From the NCBI RefSeq assembly GCF_026341035.1, contig NZ_JAPEOQ010000002.1:3782001-3846000 (forward strand): a DNA stretch of 64,000 nt, given 5' to 3'. Numbering within the stretch: the first letter of the stretch is position 1; the number at the start of each line of letters is the position of its first letter. The position numbers were made by a program, and so were the translations under genes. This document shows, in pieces, positions 25,033 through 33,521 of this stretch. The DNA comes from Streptomyces sp. NBC_01016. GTDB lineage: Bacteria > Actinomycetota > Actinomycetes > Streptomycetales > Streptomycetaceae. The notes beneath the pieces were generated by a model. That model had not been told where the DNA came from and did no database searches. It saw nothing but the letters and a program-made list of their open reading frames with translations.

Positions 25033-25595
25033 GAGCGCAGGGCCGCGCGGGCGGTGTCGAGAGCGCCCGGCGCGGGCTGGTTGAACGGAAGCTTGCCGAG
25101 CACCGCCGCCATGCCGCACGTGTTGCTCACGCCGGAGTAGACGAGGCCGGAGGCGACGCCCGCGGCGAGCAGCCGGCCCTTCGGGGCGCGGCGGCCGAGC
25201 GCGAGGCCGAGCAGCACCAGGGAACCGGCGGCGAACCGGACCTGGCGGTCCATCGCCCAGACGGCGCGCTCGGGGCGGGCCGCGGTGTCGACCGGCAGCC
25301 CCTCGGCGGACCAGGCCTGCGTGCCGCCGTCGAGCCCGACGGCGTCGACGCCCGCCTCGGCGAGCTTCGCGCAGGCCGCGGCGGAGCGGTGCCCGGCCGC
25401 GCACACGACGACGAGCCGGCGGCGCTTGGCCGCGTCCCGCAGGTCGGGCAGCAGCTCGTCGATGAGCTCAGCGGGCACGTTGAGGGCGCCGGGTACGTGC
25501 CCCGTCGCGTACTCGGCGGGCGGGCGCACATCGAGGACGAGGGTGTCGTCTGCGGCGCTGCCGTGCAGCTCAGCGGGGGCGAGGGTGGTGCTCAT
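25029..25595 (-). CDS. Rhodanese-DUF2892 sulfurtransferase, membrane-anchored
   Basis: A 188-residue protein. The rhodanese domain (about 3-105) has LDVRPPAEYATGHVPGALNVP and the active loop VCAAGHRSAAAC, with the persulfide-forming Cys first. The C-terminal third (about 118-175) is a DUF2892 segment with two helices (GSLVLLGLALG, LLAAGVASGLVYSG) that would tether it to the membrane. It moves sulfane sulfur from sulfide-oxidation products to thiols. First gene of a two-gene operon with the CstR-type regulator. ATG 25595 follows GGAGAGA. Confidence 0.9.
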   Translation of the reverse strand: MSTTLAPAELHGSAADDTLVLDVRPPAEYATGHVPGALNVPAELIDELLPDLRDAAKRRRLVVVCAAGHRSAAACAKLAEAGVDAVGLDGGTQAWSAEGLPVDTAARPERAVWAMDRQVRFAAGSLVLLGLALGRRAPKGRLLAAGVASGLVYSGVSNTCGMAAVLGKLPFNQPAPGALDTARAALRS

Positions 25596-25617
25596 GTCTC
25601 TCTCCTGTCTCACTGGT

Positions 25618-25633
25618 ATACCCCCGAGGGTAT
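25618..25633. promoter_or_regulatory. CsoR/CstR-type operator
   Basis: ATACCC-CCGA-GGGTAT, a perfect 6-bp inverted repeat with 4-bp centre, matches the classical operator layout of the CsoR/CstR family. It lies 23 bp upstream of the rhodanese start. Confidence 0.75.
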
Positions 25634-25744
25634 CAACGTGTGCCCTCGTGGATACGCCGCGGGTACGCGGCCCGATCGGCCGGGCAAAGTCCCACCGAAA
25701 GCAGGACAAGGGTTGTCGGGATTCCGGGACATGCTCGTAAGAGC

Positions 25745-25844
25745 GAGCCACACGGCAACAACGCGAGCCGCACGGCAACAACGCGAGCCGCACGGCAGCA
25801 ATGCGTGCCACACGGCACCAACGCGAGACACCTGGCAACAACGG
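25745..25844. repeat. Five-copy 20-bp tandem repeat
   Basis: Five contiguous 20-bp units (starts at 25745, 25765, 25785, 25805, 25825) of the form GAGCCGCACGGCAACAACGC with one to five changes each. They occupy the space directly before the SDR gene, ending 11 bp before its ATG. The last unit supplies the purine-rich region where the ribosome site would be (GGGAG). Confidence 0.9.
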
Positions 25845-25855
25845 GAGACGACCTC

Positions 25856-26797
25856 ATGCCTGACAACGCCCACCCGGCGACGGACGAACAACCCCTGCGC
25901 GGCAAGGTCGCCCTGGTCGCGGGAGCCACACGCGGCGCGGGCCGCGGCATCGCCGTCGAGCTCGGCGCGGCCGGCGCCACGGTCTACGTCACCGGCCGCA
26001 CCACCCGCGCCCACCGCTCCGAGTACGACCGCGCCGAGACCATCGAGGACACCGCGGACCTCGTCACGGAGGCAGGCGGCCACGGCATCGCCGTCCCCAC
26101 CGACCACCTCGAGAAGGACCAGGTGCGCGCCCTCGTCGAGCGCATCGACCGCGAACAGAGCCGCCTCGACATCCTCGTCAACGACATCTGGGGCGGCGAG
26201 AACCTCTTCGAATGGGACACCCCCGTCTGGGAGCACGACCTCGACAACGGGCTCAGGCTGCACCGCCTCGCCGTCGAGACACACGCCGTCACCAGCCACT
26301 ACGCGCTGCCGCTCCTGCTGCGCAACCCCGGTGGCCTGGTCGTCGAGGTCACCGACGGCACGGCCGAGTACAACAGCACGAACTACCGCGTGTCGTTCTT
26401 CTACGACCTGGCCAAGAACTCCGTCCTGCGCATGGCGTTCGCCCTCGGCCACGAACTCGGCTCGCGCGGCGCCACCGCCGTCGCCCTCACGCCCGGCTGG
26501 ATGCGCTCGGAGATCATGCTCGGGCACTACGACGTCACGGAGGAGAACTGGCAGGACGCGGTTCGGGTACAGCCGCACTTCGCCATCTCCGAGACACCCC
26601 GCTACACCGGCCGCGCCGTCGCCGCGCTCGCCGCGGACCCGGACGTCGCCCGGTTCAACGGCACATCCCAGTCCAGCGGCGGCCTCGCCAAGGTCTACGG
26701 CTTCGCCGACCTGGACGGCAGCAGGCCCGACTCCTGGCGCTACCTCGTCGAGGTCCAGGACGCGGGCAAGCCGGCCGACGTCACGGGGTACCGCTGA
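25856..26797 (+). CDS. Short-chain dehydrogenase/reductase (SDR) family oxidoreductase
   Basis: A 313-residue SDR with the Rossmann motif GATRGAGRGIA (about 23-33), the NDIWGG position for the NAG motif, and the downstream YxxxK position apparently altered: the region reads FFYDLAKNS, where Y-D-L-A-K gives Y and K four apart, so the catalytic pair is kept. The subfamily is longer than classical SDRs (about 250). Substrate unknown; NADPH likely. ATG 25856 follows GGGAG in the last tandem-repeat unit. Confidence 0.9.
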   Translation: MPDNAHPATDEQPLRGKVALVAGATRGAGRGIAVELGAAGATVYVTGRTTRAHRSEYDRAETIEDTADLVTEAGGHGIAVPTDHLEKDQVRALVERIDREQSRLDILVNDIWGGENLFEWDTPVWEHDLDNGLRLHRLAVETHAVTSHYALPLLLRNPGGLVVEVTDGTAEYNSTNYRVSFFYDLAKNSVLRMAFALGHELGSRGATAVALTPGWMRSEIMLGHYDVTEENWQDAVRVQPHFAISETPRYTGRAVAALAADPDVARFNGTSQSSGGLAKVYGFADLDGSRPDSWRYLVEVQDAGKPADVTGYR

Positions 26798-26845
26798 CGA
26801 CCCAAGGCTTCTGATCTGCTCGTACGGTCTGCGAGAATCAGCGTC

Positions 26846-27027
26846 ATGACATCCGGCATCGTTCCAGGTCTCGTCCTCGGCGACCCGCTCCCGCGCACCG
26901 CGACGCGGGAGCCGAGCCGCCCCTGACCCATGTGCTCGCCCGGTGACCGTCACCGGGCCGCCTCCCGCTCCTCGCCGAAGTGCGCTTCGTGCCCCGCACG
27001 TTCCACTACGAGGAGTTCCCACGGTGA
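26846..27027 (+). other. Possible short ORF or decayed gene remnant before the methyltransferase
   Basis: The 226-bp gap 26798-27023 holds two protein-like pieces in different frames. One is an ATG-led 26-codon frame (26846-26926, MTSGIVPGLVLGDPLPR...). The other is a frame ending LPLLAEVRFVPRTFHYEEFPR with its stop at 27025-27027, overlapping the GTG of the next gene. The two lie one frame apart and the second has an in-frame stop near 26942. This could be a degraded small gene once coupled to the methyltransferase. Family not recognised. Confidence 0.25.
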
Positions 27028-28166
27028 CCGTCCTGTCCTGGACCGAACCCGATACCGACACCACCCGCACCGCACCCTGGCGCGCGCTCGGCGGCGGACG
27101 GCCGCCCCGGCGCGTCGTCGTCGCCGACGACCGGACCAGCGCGCGGGAGGCCTACCGCCACGCCTGCGAAGGCACCGCGCTGCTGTGGCGCGGCGACCAC
27201 CACGGCGCCCGGCAGCTGCTGAGCGCCCTCGGCCGCCGCGTCGACCGGGCGCTGCCGCCCGCCGACGGCTTCCACGAGCACCGCAGGAACCGCGCCCACC
27301 GCGCCCGCATCCTCGGCATGCTCCTGGTCGTCCTCGACGCCGACTACGGGCTCGACCTGCGCCGCGCCCCCGACGTGCGCCGCGCGTGCACCGAGGCGTA
27401 CGGACCCGCCCCCGGAACCCCCGGCGTCGTACCGCTGCGCGAGCTGCTGGGCGTGCTCGGCGCGCACGAGTGGCGCCGCACCGGTGTGCCCGTCGCCGCG
27501 CTCGACGGCGCCCGCATCCACCCGCACTACGGAGTGTTCGCCCCGGTCAGGGGCGAGTACGTCGACCTCGTCCGGGATACGGAGCTGCCCCGCGGCGCGG
27601 TCGGCGGCGTCGCCTTCGACCTCGGCACCGGCACGGGCGTGCTCGCCGCCGTACTCGCCCGGCGCGGCGTCGGCCGGGTCGTCGCCACGGACGCGGGCCC
27701 GCGCGCCCTCGCCTGCGCCCGCGACAACGTCGACCGGCTCGGGCTCGCGGACCGCATCGAGGTGAGCGACGCGGGGCTCTGGCCGGCGGGCGGGCGCGCA
27801 TCGCTCGTCGTCTGCAACCCGCCGTGGCTGCCCGCACGCCCCACCTCACCCCTCGAAGAAGGCGTGTACGACCCCGACTCGCGCATGCTGCACGGCTTCC
27901 TCGGCGGGCTCGTGGGCCGCCTCGAACCCGGCGGCGAAGGCTGGCTGATCCTCTCCGACCTGGCCGAACTCCTCGGGCTCCGCGACCGCGACCTGCTCAC
28001 GGACGCGTTCGCCGCCGCGGGCCTGCGCGTCGCCGACCGGCTCGACATCCGGCCGCGCCACCCGCGCTCCCGCGACCGCACCGATCCGCTGCATGCCGCA
28101 CGCGCGGCGGAGACTACGTCGTTGTGGCGATTGGTTCCGATGGGGGAGGCTCCCATGCGTACATGA
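27024..28166 (+). CDS. Class I SAM-dependent methyltransferase with NPPW motif
   Basis: A 380-residue enzyme. An N-terminal Arg-rich helical domain (about 1-185) precedes the methyltransferase domain: SAM motif I FDLGTGTGVLAAVLARRGVG, acidic motif ATDAG, and VVCNPPWLP, the NPP(Y/W) motif of HemK/MTS-like enzymes that methylate amide or amino nitrogens. The protein or nucleic acid acceptor is unknown. GTG 27024 follows GAGGAG at 8 bp. A second possible start at 26943 lacks a ribosome site. Confidence 0.85.
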   Translation: MTVLSWTEPDTDTTRTAPWRALGGGRPPRRVVVADDRTSAREAYRHACEGTALLWRGDHHGARQLLSALGRRVDRALPPADGFHEHRRNRAHRARILGMLLVVLDADYGLDLRRAPDVRRACTEAYGPAPGTPGVVPLRELLGVLGAHEWRRTGVPVAALDGARIHPHYGVFAPVRGEYVDLVRDTELPRGAVGGVAFDLGTGTGVLAAVLARRGVGRVVATDAGPRALACARDNVDRLGLADRIEVSDAGLWPAGGRASLVVCNPPWLPARPTSPLEEGVYDPDSRMLHGFLGGLVGRLEPGGEGWLILSDLAELLGLRDRDLLTDAFAAAGLRVADRLDIRPRHPRSRDRTDPLHAARAAETTSLWRLVPMGEAPMRT

Positions 28167-28263
28167 CGGTGAATCAGGCGCGGCAGGGTGGGACGAGAGG
28201 GGCAATGTGGGGTAAAGGGGTCAGGTCGCATCCGCCCCGACATCCGCTCGACGGAGGTACTCC

Positions 28264-29619
28264 ATGGCCCCTCAGCACCGTCTTCGCCGCCGCCACGCGG
28301 TGGCCGCGGCCGCCCTGCTGATCACTACGCTCGCGGGCGCGGCGCCCGCGGGGGCCGGAGCGGCGGAGGGCAGATCCGCCCCCGCCGCCGGCCACGGGTC
28401 CGGTCAGGGCGTGGGGAAGGGGAGGGGCACCAACCTGCTCGTCGCGGGGCTCGACCGCCGCAGCGGGATGTCCCGCGAGGAGATCCAGCGGCTGCACGTC
28501 GGCGGCCAGGAGTGCGGCTGCACCGACGTGCTGATGGTCGTGCACATCGCCGCCGACGGCCGCCGGCTCAGCGTCGTCTCCCTGCCCCGGGACTCCTTCG
28601 TCCGCTTCGCCCGGCACGACCACCCCGCGCACAGCGGAAAGATCAACGGGGCGTACGCCCACGGGGGCCGGGACCTGACCGTGCGCACGGTCGAGCGCGC
28701 CACCGGCCTGCGCATCGACCACTACATGGAGGCCGACTTCCGCGGGTTCGTGGCGGCGGTCGACGGCCTGGGCGGCGCCGAGGTGTGCAGCGACAGGCCG
28801 CTGCGGGACGAGAACTCGGGGCTCGACCTCGCCGCGGGAACCCACGACATCGACGGCACGCACGCCCTGCGCTACGTCCGCGCCCGGCACCTCAACCCGC
28901 CCGGCGACCTCGGGCGGGTCCGCCGCCAACAGAAGCTGCTGCTCGGCATGTTGGCGCGGCTCTCCGACGCGAAGGTCTTCAAGGACCCGATGACGACCGC
29001 CCGTACGGCCCGCGCGCTGATGTCACACGTACGCACCGACGGCCACACGGACATCCGTACGCTGACGTCCCTGGCATGGAAGCTGCGTGACCTCACGCCA
29101 CGGCAGACGGAGTTCGCCACCGTGCCCATCTCGAACTTCGACTACCGGGACCCCACGTGGGGCTCGTCGCTGCTGTGGGACGACAAGCGGGCGAAGCGGA
29201 TGTTCGGGGCGCTGCGCGCGGACCGGCCGTTGGCGACCACGCGGAAGTCCGGAGGTCCTGTCCCGGTCGGCATGCCGCCCCAGGAGACCAAGGTGACGGT
29301 CGACGACCCGCGCATCGCCGACGGACTGCGCGAGAGCGGCTTCGACGTGACCGAGGTGCCCGCGCCGAGCAGCCGTCCGAGCGGGCCCACCGTCGTCACG
29401 TACGACCCCGAACGCGCCCGCTTCGCGCCCTCCCTGGCGGCCGCGCTCCCCGGTGCGAAGCTGCGGTCCGTGGCCGGATTCGGCCCCGCCTTCCGCGTCG
29501 TCGTCGGCGGTGGCGATCGTGGTGTGACGCAAGTGACGTACGACCGCAGCATGGTGGAAGGGGCGCCGGTTACCGGAGACCGGCTGCGCTGCGGGCACCC
29601 TTCGGGCAAAAAGGGCTGA
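28264..29619 (+). CDS. LytR-CpsA-Psr (LCP) family cell-wall ligase
   Basis: A 451-residue exported protein. Signal sequence (MAPQHRLRRRHAVAAAALLITTLAGAAPAGAGA), then the LCP domain (about 50-235) with TDVLMVVHIAADG, SLPRDSFV, KINGAYAHGG, and the basic RYVRARHLN that binds the polyprenyl pyrophosphate. Residues about 345-440 form a LytR_C domain. LCP enzymes transfer teichoic-acid-like or other anionic glycopolymers from lipid carrier to peptidoglycan. A Cys pair (ECGCTD) in the domain is notable. Unlike many LCP proteins it has a cleavable-looking signal rather than a long cytoplasmic tail. Confidence 0.93.
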   Translation: MAPQHRLRRRHAVAAAALLITTLAGAAPAGAGAAEGRSAPAAGHGSGQGVGKGRGTNLLVAGLDRRSGMSREEIQRLHVGGQECGCTDVLMVVHIAADGRRLSVVSLPRDSFVRFARHDHPAHSGKINGAYAHGGRDLTVRTVERATGLRIDHYMEADFRGFVAAVDGLGGAEVCSDRPLRDENSGLDLAAGTHDIDGTHALRYVRARHLNPPGDLGRVRRQQKLLLGMLARLSDAKVFKDPMTTARTARALMSHVRTDGHTDIRTLTSLAWKLRDLTPRQTEFATVPISNFDYRDPTWGSSLLWDDKRAKRMFGALRADRPLATTRKSGGPVPVGMPPQETKVTVDDPRIADGLRESGFDVTEVPAPSSRPSGPTVVTYDPERARFAPSLAAALPGAKLRSVAGFGPAFRVVVGGGDRGVTQVTYDRSMVEGAPVTGDRLRCGHPSGKKG

Positions 29620-29694
29620 AAACCGACCACTGCGGGGCCCCTTGGGGTTCCGTGACGGGAGCGCGACGCTCTGTGTTGCGGTTACGGTTCTGCT

Positions 29695-31827
29695 GTGGTG
29701 ATCAACGCGCAAGGCAACAACGAGGCACATTCCACCGAGCCGGGCACGGCGCTGCTCCTCGCGGCCGCGCCCGTCGGCAAGGCGGGCCTCCTCGACGCGG
29801 TCTCCGTGCTGCCCACGCTCGCGGCGGTGCCGCCGAGCGTGCTCACCGGCACGGCGGCGGCGTCCGTCGTCGAACTCGCGGACCCGCTCGACCCGCAGGC
29901 CGTCCTCACCCGCCTGCGGACGGTGGCCGCGCAGCCCGGACCGCTCCACTTGTTCATCGCGGGTCAGCTCCACCTCGACCACCGCCAGCGCCTGTTGCAC
30001 TTGGCCCTCGCCCGCACCACCCCGTCGACGCTGCGTTACACGGCCCTGCCCTGGCACTGGCTCACCGGTGAACTCACCCTGCGCCGCCCGCACACCACGA
30101 CCGTCGTGCTCGACCTCGTCGCCGACGCGGAGGCGTGGAAGCACGTCGGGGTGGGCGGCCTCGGCCTCGGCCACGGCACCAGCGTCTTCGGCCGGGTGCT
30201 GCCGCCCCCGCCCCGCCGCACCACCCTCACCCCCACGTACCTCCGCGCCTACGCGGACATCTGGCGCACAGGAGCCCGCCCCACCCCACCCGACCTCCAC
30301 GAAACGGCGGCGTCCCACGCGGGCCCGAAGGACGCGCTCTTCGTGGCGCTGGGGTCGGGTTACGTGCCGAAGGGGACGCCCGGCGGCGGGCACGCGCGGG
30401 GGACCGGGGTCGTGGGGGAGCCCGCGGCGGGGAACGGCCACGCGCCCGGCGCCGGAGACCCGAGCGAGCCCGCGCCCTCGGTACGGCCCACCGGGCCGGA
30501 GGCCGCAGGAGCACCTGCCGCCACGGCACCGCCTTCGGCAACGGTTCCGACTCCGTCCACTGGTCAGCCCGCGCCTTCTGCTCCGCTTCCGCCTGCCGGT
30601 CCCGCTGCGGGTCCGGCCACTGGCTCCGTACCCGGACAGGGCTCGTCGGCGGCGCCGGCAGGGGACTCGGTGACGGCCCCGGATTCGGCTCCGATTCCGG
30701 ATTCGGTCCAGGACCGGCCCTCGAACCCGGGCGCGGGTGCGCCACCAGCTGTCGCTCCGGGCGCCGGTCCCGCGACGGCACCGCCCTCGCCTCCGATATC
30801 GGTCGCGCAAGCGGCCCCCGGACCGGAGCCGGTCCAGGTCCCAGGGCCGGATTCAGGTTCGGCCCCTGCGGCAGTGCCGGCCCCGAGCCCGGTCCCGGCA
30901 CCCGCTTCGGTTGCGGCACCTGCCCCGGAGCGGGCACGGGCTTCAGGCCCGGCCCCGGTCTCGGCTCCGGCGGTTGCCGTAGCAGCTGCCTCGGGTTCGC
31001 GGCCGAACTCGACCACCGCCCGAACTTCGGCACCCGCCGATGCCTCGGCTCCGGGCTCCGTTCCCGGGGCGGACACGGTTTCGGCTCCGGCCGCGAGTCA
31101 CGCCCAGGCCCCCGCCCACACTTCGGCACCCGCTCCCGCACCGGCCGTGCGGCTCGCCAAGGCGCCGGCGCCTAGCCAGGTCACCCCGCCCCCGGTTACC
31201 GCTCCCGTCAGCGCACGGCCCTTGCCCGAGGCCGTCGCCGCAGCGCCCGTGACCGTACCGCCGAGCCCCGCGGCTGCGCCGGCGCCGGCAGCGTCCGCGC
31301 CCGTACCGCCCAGCCCGGCGGCCACGTCCGCCCCCGCACCGGCAGCGCCCGCCATCCCGCCAATGCCCGCCACCGCGCCCGCGGCCCCCGCCGACCCCGA
31401 CCCGCACGCCCTGTTGCTCGCCGCCGTGCAGGCGGGGCGGCATGGGGAGGCCGCGTCCATTGCTGCCGCGTGGGAGGGGGAGGCGTTGCGGGTGCATGGG
31501 ATGCGGTCCTCGCAGGTCGTGCACTGGATGGAGGTGCGCGCCGACCTCGCGCGGCTGGCCGACGAACCGGGGCGCAGCTGCGAGCTGTGGATCGCCGTGG
31601 CGCACGCCCGGATCGCGCGTGGCGAGGCGTCCTCCGACGAGGACGTGGAGGCGGCCGTCGACCGCGCCCACCACCAGTGGGAACAGGTCCGCGACCCGGA
31701 CCGGGCCCGCGGACACGCCGTCGGCCTGACCGCCCTGCGGGAACAGGTGCCGGGCCGGCGCCCCGGTGCCCTCGACGCGATCAAGCGCCGCCTCGACGCG
31801 CTGAGCGACCCGACCAGGAAGGCCTGA
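29695..31827 (+). CDS. Unrecognised 710-residue protein with Pro/Ala-rich linker
   Basis: GTG 29695 opens a 710-residue protein in three parts. The N-terminal globular part (about 1-225) has alternating strands and helices: LLLAAAPVGKAGLLDAVSVLPTL, PLHLFIAGQLHLDHRQRLLHLAL, YTALPWHWLTGEL, TTTVVLDLVADAEAW. The strand-plus-AGxL pattern recalls a caspase-like (peptidase C14) fold without visible His/Cys pair. A Pro/Ala/Ser/Gly linker of about 340 residues follows, with many PxPA blocks. The C-terminal helical part (about 570-710) resembles a TPR-type bundle. No signal or membrane segment, so probably cytosolic. I cannot assign a function; the caspase-like idea is only a fold guess. Confidence 0.8.
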   Translation: MVINAQGNNEAHSTEPGTALLLAAAPVGKAGLLDAVSVLPTLAAVPPSVLTGTAAASVVELADPLDPQAVLTRLRTVAAQPGPLHLFIAGQLHLDHRQRLLHLALARTTPSTLRYTALPWHWLTGELTLRRPHTTTVVLDLVADAEAWKHVGVGGLGLGHGTSVFGRVLPPPPRRTTLTPTYLRAYADIWRTGARPTPPDLHETAASHAGPKDALFVALGSGYVPKGTPGGGHARGTGVVGEPAAGNGHAPGAGDPSEPAPSVRPTGPEAAGAPAATAPPSATVPTPSTGQPAPSAPLPPAGPAAGPATGSVPGQGSSAAPAGDSVTAPDSAPIPDSVQDRPSNPGAGAPPAVAPGAGPATAPPSPPISVAQAAPGPEPVQVPGPDSGSAPAAVPAPSPVPAPASVAAPAPERARASGPAPVSAPAVAVAAASGSRPNSTTARTSAPADASAPGSVPGADTVSAPAASHAQAPAHTSAPAPAPAVRLAKAPAPSQVTPPPVTAPVSARPLPEAVAAAPVTVPPSPAAAPAPAASAPVPPSPAATSAPAPAAPAIPPMPATAPAAPADPDPHALLLAAVQAGRHGEAASIAAAWEGEALRVHGMRSSQVVHWMEVRADLARLADEPGRSCELWIAVAHARIARGEASSDEDVEAAVDRAHHQWEQVRDPDRARGHAVGLTALREQVPGRRPGALDAIKRRLDALSDPTRKA

Positions 31828-31839
31828 CCCCGCCGCCGC

Positions 31840-32667
31840 TCAACAGGCCCGCCGCACATACCCCTTCGTGCCCGCGGGTCGCACGTCCATGTCGCGCAGC
31901 ACGATCGAGAGCCGGTCGCCCCACGCGCGGCACGCCCGCTTGAAGTCGGCCTTGCGGTACTCCACGGCGAAGACCCGGTCGTCGTACGCCGACGCGTACC
32001 CCCGGCACTCGTCGTAGGCCTGGCACTCCTCCGTCACCGCGAAGTCGAACCCGATGTCGCGGCGCTTCGGCAGGAGTTCCGCGGTGTTCTTCTGCCCGAC
32101 CGCGAGCCCGGACCCGTGCGCCCGGTCCGCGATGAGCTGCGCGAACGCGACCGCGTCGGAGGCGTCGAGCAGTCCGTCGGAGCGTTCGTAGGAGTCGAGG
32201 TTGTCCGGTTCGACGGCCTGGAACCCGTCGTCGGCGCAGCCCCGGATCCAGCCGCCCACGATGTTCGCAAGACGCGCCCGCTTCGTCTTCGTGGAGATGT
32301 CGAACAGCGGCTCGTGCCAGTCCTCGTCGATCACCAACTTCCCGTCGCCGTCCCGCAGCAGCAGGTCGTCGTGGTGGGCCCGCCACCACTTCACGGCGTC
32401 GGGCTGGGCCTGGAAGGCGTTGACGTAGCAGACGTTGTAGAGCCCGCGGGCGGGGGCGTCCCCGCGGTCCCGCGACACGGCCCGCACCCCCGCGGGCGGC
32501 TTGTACGCGCCGCCGATCTGGTAGTCGAACTGTGCGTCCGGCGTCGGTTGTTGGACGCGCGGGGAGCGGTCCCCGGACTCCGGTGACGAGCAGGCCGACA
32601 ACGCGAACGAGGCGGTCAGGGCGAGGCACAAAGCCGACAGACGTCGGGAAGTCGGGCGGAAGATCAT
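31840..32667 (-). CDS. GH114-type endo-alpha-1,4-polygalactosaminidase, lipoprotein
   Basis: A 275-residue exported protein with lipobox LSAC (Cys about 26) and a mature TIM-barrel domain typical of family 114: FDYQIGGAYKPPAGVRAVSRD, LYNVCYVNAFQAQPD, DEDWHEPLFDIST, GFQAVEPDNLDSYERS, GLAVGQKNTAEL, GFDFAVTEECQAYDEC. The acidic pair in EPDN and EEC fits the proposed active site. Substrate would be galactosaminoglycan-like exopolymers. Convergent with the 710-residue gene with 12 bp between. Confidence 0.88.
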   Translation of the reverse strand: MIFRPTSRRLSALCLALTASFALSACSSPESGDRSPRVQQPTPDAQFDYQIGGAYKPPAGVRAVSRDRGDAPARGLYNVCYVNAFQAQPDAVKWWRAHHDDLLLRDGDGKLVIDEDWHEPLFDISTKTKRARLANIVGGWIRGCADDGFQAVEPDNLDSYERSDGLLDASDAVAFAQLIADRAHGSGLAVGQKNTAELLPKRRDIGFDFAVTEECQAYDECRGYASAYDDRVFAVEYRKADFKRACRAWGDRLSIVLRDMDVRPAGTKGYVRRAC

Positions 32668-32701
32668 TCCCGCAGCCTAGAACGAGAAACCTGGCCACCC
32701 T

Positions 32702-33196
32702 TCACAACGGGCGCCGGAAGCACACCCGATGCTGCCCGGGACCGTCGTAGTCCTCGCGCACCGCGACCCCGCCCACCTCCCGGTCACCCGGCTCCACCAC
32801 GAACCCCAGCTTCCGGTGGAAGGCGATGGACCCGGTGTTCCCAGGCGAGGTGATCGCTCGCACGTCCTTGCGGCCGGCCCGCTCCGCCCGCTGGAAGAAC
32901 TCCTCGTACAGCCCCCGCCCGACACCCGAGCCGCGCAGCGCCGGGTCGACCCCCACGAAGTGGATGTACGCGGAGGTGTCGTCATCGGCGGCGTACAGGC
33001 CCACCAGGAACGCCCGCACACCCGAAGCGTCCTGCGCCACCAGGCTGGTGCCCGCGAAGAACTGGAGGAACAGGCGGGGGAGCAGCAGCGACAACTCGCG
33101 CGCCTCCTGCGGCGTGCGCGAGTCGCCCCACCACTCCTGGACACGTTGGACGAGCGCGGGATGGTCGTCCTCGTGGGCCGCGCGCAGGTCGGGCAT
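32702..33196 (-). CDS. GNAT family N-acetyltransferase
   Basis: A 164-residue GNAT enzyme: strand IHFVGVDPALRGSGVGRGLYEEFF carries the acetyl-CoA loop (RGSGVG), followed by ITSPGNTGSIAFHRKLGFVVEPGD. ATG 33196 is the only plausible start. The substrate is unknown. It is unlike the GNAT protein at 16673 and is probably monocistronic, 34 bp upstream of the GH114 gene on the same strand. Confidence 0.9.
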   Translation of the reverse strand: MPDLRAAHEDDHPALVQRVQEWWGDSRTPQEARELSLLLPRLFLQFFAGTSLVAQDASGVRAFLVGLYAADDDTSAYIHFVGVDPALRGSGVGRGLYEEFFQRAERAGRKDVRAITSPGNTGSIAFHRKLGFVVEPGDREVGGVAVREDYDGPGQHRVCFRRPL

Positions 33197-33299
33197 CGAC
33201 GTTTCCTTCGTCAGGGTTCGCGGTGGGCGGGTCGAACGGTCACCGAGCGGTACCGGTCGTGACTCACTTCACGCCGCCTCCCGGCACCGCCGGGAACAA

Positions 33300-33482
33300 C
33301 CCTGCCGCCCGGTCCGTTGACTCAGATGTGGACACGGATGGAACAGTGTCCCCGGGCCCAACCTATCGCCCGCAGGGAAGATCGTTCGGCTGAAGCCCTG
33401 CGGAGCCCTCCGCCGAGAGGCGACCGCCATCCGTGTCCCGCCTCAAGCCGCCCCGGCCGTGGTCCCCCGTCACGGCCGGGGC
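33300..33482 (+). ncRNA. Possible intergenic small RNA ending at the 33450-33482 hairpin
   Basis: The 325-bp gap 33197-33521 has no convincing gene on either strand but ends in a strong hairpin 40 bp before the next gene. Several smaller stems precede it: GGACAC/GTGTCC (around 33330-33351), GCAGGG/CCCTGC (around 33372-33401) and GCGGAG/CTCCGC. A terminator with no gene in front suggests a transcript of 150-200 nt. No clear promoter or known riboswitch pattern was found, so this is speculative. Confidence 0.2.
33450..33482 (+). terminator. Terminator-like hairpin before the Ddn-like gene
   Basis: GCCCCGGCCGTG (33450-33461) pairs perfectly with CACGGCCGGGGC (33471-33482) around a C-rich 9-base loop. 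It is followed by TTCCTC. It could end an upstream small RNA or read-through from the left. Confidence 0.6.
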
Positions 33483-33521
33483 TTCCTCATGCGCCGCCGG
33501 GCCCCGGTCTAGTGTTTGCCC

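Noticed and set aside
25745..25844. Considered as a CRISPR array
   Set aside because: Units are directly adjacent with no spacers and no cas genes; a simple tandem repeat.
29695..31827. Linker region read as evidence of a frameshift or assembly error
   Set aside because: The frame is continuous with both domains and has PxPA periodicity typical of disordered linkers.
33300..33482. Considered as a known riboswitch (cobalamin, TPP, SAM, ydaO)
   Set aside because: No consensus boxes recognised and the region ends in a terminator before a gene of unrelated function.
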